Shown: positions 1 through 4,609 of the stretch, in pieces | How positions within the stretch are numbered: the stretch's first letter is position 1 | How the letters are laid out: every line of letters begins with the position of its first letter | Source: Pseudofrankia asymbiotica | GTDB taxonomy: Bacteria > Actinomycetota > Actinomycetes > Frankiales > Frankiaceae | Assembly: GCF_001983105.1 (NCBI RefSeq) | Contig: NZ_MOMC01000027.1 | Location: 22,027-28,116 of the forward strand | Direction of reading: 5' to 3' | DNA length: 6,090 nt | The notes under the pieces: model-generated | Told to the model about the DNA's origin: nothing | The model's input: the letters and a program-made list of their open reading frames with translations, nothing else | The model's database searches: none | Made by a program: the position numbers and the translations under genes

Positions 1-44
1 CTGGCGGCGGCTACTGGAGCCGCGGCCTCGCTCTGCACGCTCAC
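1..44 (-). CDS. 5' end of a divergent gene, product unknown (runs off left edge)
   Basis: Read on the minus strand, a GTG at 44-42 opens a frame with no stop up to the window edge. It gives about 14 codons beginning M-S-V-Q-S-E-A-A-A-P-V-A-A-A. A strong Shine-Dalgarno-like GGGAGGT lies at 60-54, nine bases upstream, which is the main reason to believe the start. A second in-frame GTG at 38-36 is possible but is too far from that site. The Ala-rich start is typical of disordered actinobacterial N-termini and says nothing about function. The gene would be transcribed away from the aminotransferase operon and share its roughly 190-base control region. Only 44 bases are visible, so the product cannot be named. 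Confidence 0.42.
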   Translation of the reverse strand, partial: MSVQSEAAAPVAAA

Positions 45-53
45 CTTGTGGCT

Positions 54-60
54 ACCTCCC
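54..60 (-). promoter_or_regulatory. Ribosome binding site of the divergent gene
   Basis: The minus strand reads GGGAGGT, with a 9-base spacer to the GTG at 44. It is the best Shine-Dalgarno match in the left intergenic region, and it decides the proposed start of the partial minus-strand gene. Confidence 0.45.
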
Positions 61-102
61 GCTGTGCGCGGCCGCTGCGGCGGCGCGCGTATCGGGGCGA
101 TC

Positions 103-127
103 GTGGCCCCTGCGCAGGGGGCGCCAC
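103..127. repeat. GC-rich hairpin/palindrome in the divergent region
   Basis: The core CCCCTGCGCAGGGG (107-120) is a perfect 14-base palindrome. It is flanked by GTGG (103-106) and CCAC (124-127), which extend the arms across a three-base bulge (GCG, 121-123). There is no T-run after it on either strand, so a factor-independent terminator is not well supported. It lies 59 bases or more upstream of the divergent start codon and more than 110 bases upstream of the aminotransferase start. It may be a protein-binding site or a DNA or RNA structure; no function is assigned. Confidence 0.4.
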
Positions 128-181
128 AAGGCGGGGTCAGACCTTTTCACACGCCGAAACAGGCCACAACGTGGCGGAAAC

Positions 182-202
182 GTAAACGGTACGTACCTTT
201 AC
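182..202. promoter_or_regulatory. Imperfect palindrome, candidate operator for the HutC-type regulator
   Basis: A perfect 10-base palindrome GGTACGTACC (188-197) is extended outward by GTAAA (182-186) and TTTAC (198-202). A single extra C (187) breaks the symmetry, so the arms match over ten positions each. The inner GTACGTAC fits the GT-N4-AC outline of HutC-subfamily operators (consensus GT-N-TA-N-AC) except for CG at the centre. It sits 36-57 bases before the aminotransferase start, between two divergent genes, in the most A/T-rich stretch of the region. A TANNNT element (TACCTT, 194-199) overlaps its right arm, so a bound protein could block transcription. Binding by the GntR-type regulator encoded at 3749-4510 is inference. 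Confidence 0.45.
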
Positions 203-226
203 CAGACCACTGGCCTCGGGCCGCGC

Positions 227-232
227 TACGGT
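227..232 (+). promoter_or_regulatory. Possible -10 element of a leaderless aminotransferase transcript
   Basis: TACGGT fits the actinobacterial TANNNT -10 pattern and ends six bases before the GTG at 239. With a start point about seven bases downstream, transcription would begin at that GTG and give a leaderless mRNA, which would explain why no Shine-Dalgarno sequence is visible. No convincing -35 hexamer is seen 17-18 bases upstream. TACCTT at 194-199 is an alternative -10 that would give a short leader. Confidence 0.25.
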
Positions 233-238
233 CGACCC

Positions 239-1708
239 GTGGGCAACCGTGACAGCGCCGTGAGCACCACCGTGGACTCCGACAACCCCGCCCGTGACCC
301 CGTCGGCACCCTCGCCAACGCCCCTGTCGGCGGCTCCGCCTCGGCCGCCCCTGGCGCGGCCCGCGACGACCTCGTCGACCGGCTGCTGGCGACGCCGAAG
401 GCCGACGTGCTCGCCGCCAGCGAGCGCTACTGGAACCCGAGCAAGACGAGGTTCTGGACCGACGCCGGGACCCCGCTCGTCATCGGCGAGCGCGCGGGCT
501 ACCTGCTGCACGACCTCGACGGCAACACCCTCGTCGACGTCCACCTCAACGGCGGCACCTACAACCTCGGCCACCGCAACCCCGAGGTCGTCGCGACGCT
601 CGTCGCCGCGCTCGCGCATCTCGACATCGGCAACCACCACTTCGCCGCGCTCGGCCGGGCGGCACTGTCCGAGGCGCTGGTCACCTCCGGGCCGATCCCG
701 GACGGCAAGGTCACGTTCGGTGTCGGCGGCGGGGAGGCGGTGGACCTCGCGCTCAAGTCGGCCCGCTACGCGACCGGACGCCTCAAGATCGTGTCCGCGA
801 TCGGCGCGTTCCACGGCCACACCGGCCTCGCCGTCGCGGCCGGCAACGACCGCTACGCCGATCGCTTCCTCGCCGGCCGCCCCGACGAGTTCATCCGGGT
901 CCCGTTCAACGACCTCGACGCGATGGCGGCCGCGCTGGCCGGGGGTGACGTCGCGGCGGTGCTGCTGGAGACCATCCCGGCGACGTCCGGCTTCGTCATG
1001 CCCGAGCCCGGGTACCTGGCCGCCGTCGCCAAGCTGTGCGCCGCGGCCGGCACGCTCTACATCGCGGACGAGGTGCAGACCGGCCTCGGCCGCACCGGCG
1101 AGCTGTGGGGCATCACCAAGCACGGCGTCACGCCCGACATCCTGGTGACCGGCAAGGGCCTCTCCGGCGGGATCTACCCGGTGTCGGCGACGATCCTCGG
1201 CCCGGCCGCCGCCGGCTGGCTGGAGGAGGACGGCTTCGCGCACATCTCGACGTTCGGCGGCTCGGACCTGGGCTGCGTCGTCGGCCTGCGCACCCTGGAG
1301 ATCACCCGGCGGCCGGCGACGCGGGACCGGGTGGACACGCTGATCAGGACGTTCGCCGAGGGCCTGACCGCCATCGCCGCCGACAACCCGGACTGGCTGG
1401 TCGAGATCCGCCAGGACGGCCTGGTCATCGGCCTGCGCTTCGACCATCCGCAGGGCGCCCGGTTCGTCTCCCGGCGCCTCTACGAGCACGGGATCTGGGC
1501 GATATTCTCCGCCCTCGACCCGCGCGTGCTGCAGTTCAAGCCGGGCCTGCTGCTGTCCGACGAACTGGCCGCCGACCTGCTCGAACGCACCGCTACGGCG
1601 GTTCGGCTGGCACATCAGGACGCGCTGTCCGGGGTGGAGCTGGCGCCCGACCGGGCCGAAAGCCGCGCGATGATGGCGAGGCCTCGCGCGGCTGGAGGCC
1701 CCAGTTGA
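239..1708 (+). CDS. Class III PLP-dependent aminotransferase-fold enzyme (aminotransferase or phospho-lyase)
   Basis: This is a fold-type I PLP enzyme of the class III aminotransferase family, cytosolic and probably dimeric. Visible signature residues are: a phosphate-binding loop G-V-G-G-G-E-A-V-D (161-169); A-F-H-G-H (190-194), whose aromatic residue stacks on the cofactor; A-D-E-V-Q-T-G-L-G-R-T-G with Asp277 facing the pyridine nitrogen; the Schiff-base Lys306 in T-G-K-G-L-S-G-G; and Thr338 in S-T-F-G-G, which binds the cofactor phosphate. At 489 residues it is somewhat longer than the usual 420-460, because of a low-complexity N-terminus of about 40 residues. GTG 239 is the first in-frame start. 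GTG 260, giving M-S-T-T-V-D-S-D, is equally plausible, and neither has a clear ribosome site. In the C-terminal motif V-L-Q-F-K-P-G-L, Gln432 stands where ornithine/GABA-type aminotransferases usually have Arg. That motif and the kinase gene 31 bases downstream raise the possibility of a phospho-lyase of the ethanolamine-phosphate or phosphohydroxylysine type. The fold is certain; reaction and substrate are not. Confidence 0.93.
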   Translation: MGNRDSAVSTTVDSDNPARDPVGTLANAPVGGSASAAPGAARDDLVDRLLATPKADVLAASERYWNPSKTRFWTDAGTPLVIGERAGYLLHDLDGNTLVDVHLNGGTYNLGHRNPEVVATLVAALAHLDIGNHHFAALGRAALSEALVTSGPIPDGKVTFGVGGGEAVDLALKSARYATGRLKIVSAIGAFHGHTGLAVAAGNDRYADRFLAGRPDEFIRVPFNDLDAMAAALAGGDVAAVLLETIPATSGFVMPEPGYLAAVAKLCAAAGTLYIADEVQTGLGRTGELWGITKHGVTPDILVTGKGLSGGIYPVSATILGPAAAGWLEEDGFAHISTFGGSDLGCVVGLRTLEITRRPATRDRVDTLIRTFAEGLTAIAADNPDWLVEIRQDGLVIGLRFDHPQGARFVSRRLYEHGIWAIFSALDPRVLQFKPGLLLSDELAADLLERTATAVRLAHQDALSGVELAPDRAESRAMMARPRAAGGPS

Positions 1709-1725
1709 CACAGCCACCGGCGAAC

Positions 1726-1731
1726 AGGTGA
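1726..1731 (+). promoter_or_regulatory. Ribosome binding site of the kinase gene
   Basis: AGGTGA lies eight bases before the ATG at 1740, in the 31-base gap after the aminotransferase stop. It favours ATG 1740; a second in-frame ATG at 1746 would be 14 bases away. The short gap without a terminator supports co-transcription. Confidence 0.6.
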
Positions 1732-1739
1732 CCGCGTAG

Positions 1740-2843
1740 ATGACGATGACCGACCCGGCCGCCACGGGGGACGCCACGGCGGACGTCGCCGTCACCGGCG
1801 AGCTGGAGGCGCTGGACGCGCTGCTCCCGGAGGTGCTGGCCGCCTACGACCTCGGCGCGCGGCCGGAGGTCTCGCTGCTGAACCTGTCCGAGAACGCGAC
1901 CTACCGGGTCGACGACCCGGCCAGCGGCCGGCGGTTCGCGCTGCGGCTGCACCGCCCCGGGTACCACAGCCCGGCCGAGATCCACGGGGAGCTGGCCTGG
2001 GTCGCGGCGCTGCGCGCCGACGGGGTCGTGCGGACCCCGCCGGTGATCCCGAACCGGGCCGGCGAGGTGCTCACCACGGTGCGGCCGCCGGGCGTCGGTG
2101 ACCGGCAGGCCGTGCTGTTCGCCTGGGTCGACGGCCGAGCGCCGGAGCCCGACGACACCGCCGAGCTGATCTCCTCCTTCGCCACCCTGGGCGACATCGC
2201 CGGCCGGATGCAGCTGCACGCCCGCGGCTGGGGCCGGCCGCCGGGCTTCGCCAGGTTCGAATGGAGCCTGCCGACGACCATCGGCCCCGACGGCCGCTGG
2301 GGCGACTGGCGGACCGGCCTGGCCTGGGCACTGGCCGGCGGCGGCGACGCGCGGCCGTCCCGGACCGGCGCGCCCGCGGCCGAGCGCGAACTGATGACCC
2401 GCGCCGCCGTGACCGTCGAGGGCCTGGTCGAGGAGTTCGGCGCCGGCCAGGACCGGTACGGCCTGATCCACGCCGACATGCGGCTGGCGAACCTCATGGT
2501 CACCGCCGACGAGGCGATCACCGTCATCGACTTCGACGACTGCGGCCTCAGCTGGTACCTGTTCGACCTCGCCGCGGCGCTGTCGTTCATCGAGCACCAT
2601 CCGGCGATGCCCGACCTGGTCGCCGCCTGGCTCGCCGCCTATCGCCACCACGTCCCGCTGACCGCCGACGACGTGGGCATGGTGTCGACGTTCATCCTGC
2701 TGCGGCGGCTGCAGCTGACCGCGTGGCTGGGCACCCACCCGCACGCCGACGCCGTCGACGACGTCGCCGCGTTCGCCCGCGCGACCCTCGGCCTCGCCGA
2801 CCGCTACCTCTCCGGAACCTTGCTGCCAAAGGGGATCGCCTAG
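1740..2843 (+). CDS. APH/RdoA-family phosphotransferase (small-molecule kinase)
   Basis: A 367-residue kinase of the aminoglycoside-phosphotransferase superfamily, closest in style to the homoserine kinase II / RdoA (COG2334) branch. It would transfer the ATP gamma-phosphate to a hydroxyl or amine of a small molecule in the cytosol. The N-lobe shows S-E-N-A-T-Y-R-V (50-57) as the nucleotide loop and [11 protein letters not shown] (66-76). Arg69 appears to occupy the place of the usual nucleotide-binding Lys, as I recall for this branch. The catalytic loop is H-A-D-M-R-L-A-N (244-251) with catalytic Asp246 and metal-binding Asn251, followed by V-I-D-F-D-D (262-267) with metal-binding Asp264. 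The key catalytic residues are intact. The first 20 or so residues are low complexity. The stop codon directly abuts the SDR start, so the two are probably translationally coupled. Beside a class III PLP enzyme, an amino-alcohol kinase role (hydroxylysine-, ethanolamine- or homoserine-like substrate) is attractive but inferred. Nothing points to antibiotic resistance. Confidence 0.9.
   Translation: MTMTDPAATGDATADVAVTGELEALDALLPEVLAAYDLGARPEVSLLNLSENATYRVDDPASGRRFALRLHRPGYHSPAEIHGELAWVAALRADGVVRTPPVIPNRAGEVLTTVRPPGVGDRQAVLFAWVDGRAPEPDDTAELISSFATLGDIAGRMQLHARGWGRPPGFARFEWSLPTTIGPDGRWGDWRTGLAWALAGGGDARPSRTGAPAAERELMTRAAVTVEGLVEEFGAGQDRYGLIHADMRLANLMVTADEAITVIDFDDCGLSWYLFDLAAALSFIEHHPAMPDLVAAWLAAYRHHVPLTADDVGMVSTFILLRRLQLTAWLGTHPHADAVDDVAAFARATLGLADRYLSGTLLPKGIA
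2828..2835 (+). promoter_or_regulatory. Ribosome binding site and TAG-ATG junction of the SDR gene
   Basis: AAAGGGGA, inside the last codons of the kinase gene, ends eight bases before the SDR ATG at 2844. The kinase stop TAG (2841-2843) is immediately followed by that ATG with no gap. This arrangement fits translational coupling and fixes the SDR start. Confidence 0.6.
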
Positions 2844-3638
2844 ATGTTCACACCCGTCGACGGGCGCACGGTCGTCGTCACCGGTGGCACCCGGGGGATC
2901 GGGAAGGGCATCGCCCGGGTCTTCGCCGGCGCCGGCGCGAACGTCGTCATCACCGGCCGGGACGCCGCCGTCGCCGAGGCGGCGGCCGACGAGCTGGCCA
3001 AGGCCGGCGGGACGGTCTCGTACGTCGTCGCCGACGTGGCGTCAGCCGCCGACACGTCACGGCTGGCGGACGAGGTGCTCGCCCGCCACGGCGGCGTCGA
3101 CGTCGTCTGCGCGAACGCCGGCATCTTCCCAAGCGCCCCGCTCGCGACGATGACCGAGGCGGACATCGACGAGATGCTCGGCATCAACGTCAAGGGCGCG
3201 ATCCTCACCGTCCAGGCGTTCCTGCCCGCGCTGAAGGCCTGCGGACACGGCCGGGTGATCCTCACGTCATCGATCACCGGCCCGTACACCGGATACCCCG
3301 GCTGGTCGCACTACGGCGCGTCGAAGGCCGCCATGCTCGGTTTCATGCGGACGGCGGCGATCGAGCTCGCCCCACACCGGATCACCGTCAACGCGATCCT
3401 CCCCGGCAACATCGTCACCGGGGGCCTGTCCGAGCACGGCGACGACTACCTGAGCGCGATGGTGGCCGCCATCCCGATGCGGCGCCTCGGCGAGGCCGAG
3501 GAGATCGGCCACGCCGCCCTGTTCCTCGCCACCGACGAGGCCGCCTACATCACCGCCCAGTCCCTCGTCGTGGACGGCGGCCAGGTCCTGCCCGAATCCC
3601 CGACCGCCATGGACGACGTCGCCATGGACGACGTCTGA
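2844..3638 (+). CDS. Short-chain dehydrogenase/reductase, FabG-like (classical SDR)
   Basis: A 264-residue classical SDR, which interconverts a carbonyl and an alcohol using NAD(P)(H) in the cytosol. The Rossmann fold starts with T-G-G-T-R-G-I-G (13-20). D-V at 64-65 marks the adenine-binding site and N-A-G (91-93) the next strand. The full catalytic tetrad is present: Asn115, Ser143 (in T-S-S-I-T-G), Tyr157 and Lys161 (Y-G-A-S-K). Arg17 and Arg39 (V-I-T-G-R-D) suggest a preference for NADP(H). P-G-N-I-V-T (about 190) and the C-terminal V-D-G-G-Q are standard for the family. The resemblance to FabG/3-oxoacyl-ACP reductases reflects the family and does not prove fatty-acid synthesis. As third gene of the operon it could act on the carbonyl product of the PLP enzyme or on the hydroxyl substrate. 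After the family's normal end at V-D-G-G a short tail carries a perfect duplication, M-D-D-V-A-M-D-D-V. Confidence 0.94.
   Translation: MFTPVDGRTVVVTGGTRGIGKGIARVFAGAGANVVITGRDAAVAEAAADELAKAGGTVSYVVADVASAADTSRLADEVLARHGGVDVVCANAGIFPSAPLATMTEADIDEMLGINVKGAILTVQAFLPALKACGHGRVILTSSITGPYTGYPGWSHYGASKAAMLGFMRTAAIELAPHRITVNAILPGNIVTGGLSEHGDDYLSAMVAAIPMRRLGEAEEIGHAALFLATDEAAYITAQSLVVDGGQVLPESPTAMDDVAMDDV
3606..3635 (+). repeat. Perfect 15-base tandem duplication at the SDR C-terminus
   Basis: GCCATGGACGACGTC occurs twice head to tail (3606-3620 and 3621-3635), directly before the TGA at 3636. It encodes A-M-D-D-V twice in frame. The repeat unit is a multiple of three, so the frame and stop are kept. 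It lies beyond the conserved SDR core and looks like a recent slippage or duplication event. Confidence 0.9.
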
Positions 3639-3726
3639 GCCCTCCGCCCGGCGGTGGCGCCCCGGCCCACGAGACCCCGACCGGCACCGCCGAGCGCGGG
3701 TCGGCACGCGAGGTTCGCTCATCGCC

Positions 3727-3742
3727 GGACGTCGGCCAGACT
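3727..3742. promoter_or_regulatory. Candidate promoter/operator of the regulator gene
   Basis: GGACGTC (3727-3733) and CAGACT (3737-3742) are separated by three bases and end six bases before the regulator GTG at 3749. CAGACT keeps the A and final T of a TANNNT -10 element and has the same six-base distance to GTG as the possible -10 of the aminotransferase gene, so a leaderless transcript is possible. TTCGCT (3714-3719), 17 bases upstream, is only a weak -35. The same word pair recurs, with a four-base gap, in both arms of the inverted repeat after the gene, so an autoregulatory site is possible. This is inference from a few bases. Confidence 0.25.
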
Positions 3743-3748
3743 GGAGCG

Positions 3749-4510
3749 GTGGTTCTTCAGCTCGACCCCTCCGGCCCGCTCGGCCCGACCGCCACCGACG
3801 TCCGGCGCCGGCTGCGCCAGCTGGTCACCGACGGGTCCCGCGGCCCCGGGGAGCGCATCGGCGGCGAGCGCGACCTCGCCGCCGCGCTCGGCGTCAGTCG
3901 CGCGACCCTGCGCCAGGCGCTGACGGCGCTCGAGCGGGAGGGCGTCATCCTGCGGGTCCGCGGCCGGGGCGGCGGCACCTTCGTCGCGCCCCGCAAGGTC
4001 GAGCGCGACCTGTCCCGGATCGTCGGCGTGCCCGAGCTCCTGCGCACCCAGGGCTTCACCGCCGGCTCGCAGGTGGTGAGCGCTGCCCTGGAGCCCGCCG
4101 ACGAGGTCGTCGCGGCGGCGCTGGCGCTCGCCCCCGGCGATCCGGTCGCGCGGATCCTGCGGATCCGCCTCGCCGACGGCGGCCCGATCTCCCTGGAGAA
4201 CGCCTGCTTCCCGGCGCGCCGCTTCCCCGGGCTGTTCAACCTGCCGCTCGCCGGCTCCCTCTACGAGCTGTTCGCCGCGGAGTACGGCGTCCGCCCGGGC
4301 GAGGCCGTCGAGCAGATCGAGGTGGTGCTCGCGGGCGAGGAGGAGGCCGCGTTGCTGCGCGCCACCGTCGGCGCGCCGCTGCTCGCCCTGCAGCGCACCA
4401 CCTACGACCCGGCGGGCGAGCCCTTCGAGCACTCGCACGACCTCTTCCGCGCCGACCGCATCCGCATCGTCGTCCGCTCGGCCGGCGCCGCGGTCGCCAC
4501 CACCCGCTGA
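3749..4510 (+). CDS. GntR-family transcriptional regulator, HutC/UTRA subfamily
   Basis: A 253-residue DNA-binding regulator. An N-terminal winged helix (about 14-81) shows the GntR signature G-G-E-R-D-L-A-A-A-L-G-V-S-R-A-T-L-R-Q-A-L (38-58). The wing is R-G-R-G-G-G-T-F-V, a little longer in glycines than the common G-R-G-T-F-V. The rest (about 95-250) is a UTRA effector domain: hallmarks are I-S-L-E-N-A-C-F-P-A-R-R-F-P-G-L in the middle and G-E-P-F-E-H-S-H-D-L-F-R-A-D-R near the end. UTRA domains bind small ligands such as sugar phosphates, urocanate or phosphonate-pathway compounds and change DNA affinity. The open frame extends far upstream as a shadow of other genes; GTG 3749 is chosen because it precedes the first family-like residues. 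GGAG at 3743-3746 is too close to act as a normal ribosome site, so a leaderless start is possible. It lies 110 bases after the SDR on the same strand and is the natural candidate to control the operon. Confidence 0.93.
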   Translation: MVLQLDPSGPLGPTATDVRRRLRQLVTDGSRGPGERIGGERDLAAALGVSRATLRQALTALEREGVILRVRGRGGGTFVAPRKVERDLSRIVGVPELLRTQGFTAGSQVVSAALEPADEVVAAALALAPGDPVARILRIRLADGGPISLENACFPARRFPGLFNLPLAGSLYELFAAEYGVRPGEAVEQIEVVLAGEEEAALLRATVGAPLLALQRTTYDPAGEPFEHSHDLFRADRIRIVVRSAGAAVATTR

Positions 4511-4534
4511 CCCGCGTCGTCGCCCGACGCCACG

Positions 4535-4603
4535 GGACGTCCCGTCAGACTCCAGGGCCACCACCAGCGCCGTCTCGTGCCCCCGACGTCTGACAGGACG
4601 TCC
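4535..4603. terminator. Long inverted repeat between convergent genes, possible bidirectional terminator
   Basis: Arm 1 GGACGTCCCGTCAGAC (4535-4550) and arm 2 GTCTGACAGGACGTCC (4588-4603) are inverted copies matching at 15 of 16 positions, separated by 37 bases. In a minus-strand transcript the single mismatch becomes a G-U wobble, so the whole stem pairs directly after the exporter stop at 4610. There is no T-run on either side, so it is not a classical intrinsic terminator, though U-poor hairpins are common after actinobacterial genes. Arm 1 also sits in a perfect 14-base palindrome, ACGGGACGTCCCGT (4532-4545), and both arms contain palindromic GGACGTCC, so paired protein-binding sites are an alternative. 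Confidence 0.5.
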
Positions 4604-4609
4604 GGCCCC

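Noticed and set aside
204..211. AGACCACT, identical to half of the DasR operator consensus
   Set aside because: The other half-site is missing (CCTTTACC in place of ACTGGTCT), so a DasR-type site is not supported.
46..252. Small plus-strand open frame open from the left edge to 252
   Set aside because: It crosses the A/T-richer control region and both palindromes, overlaps the aminotransferase start, and has no ribosome site or recognisable sequence. The minus-strand start at 44 has better support.
137..1795. A 552-codon open frame on the minus strand over the aminotransferase gene
   Set aside because: Its translation is Arg/Gly/Val-rich without recognisable domains, and it mirrors the GC-biased codon pattern of the plus-strand gene, which has intact PLP-site residues. 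Similar minus-strand frames over the kinase (1593-2744) and the regulator (3719-4564) are rejected for the same reason.
1740..2843. Aminoglycoside resistance phosphotransferase
   Set aside because: The fold is shared, but the motif style is that of the RdoA/homoserine-kinase-like branch and the neighbours are metabolic enzymes.
2261..3748. Long upstream extension of the regulator reading frame
   Set aside because: The stretch overlaps the kinase and SDR genes in another frame and is Arg/Pro-rich noise. Family similarity starts only after 3749.
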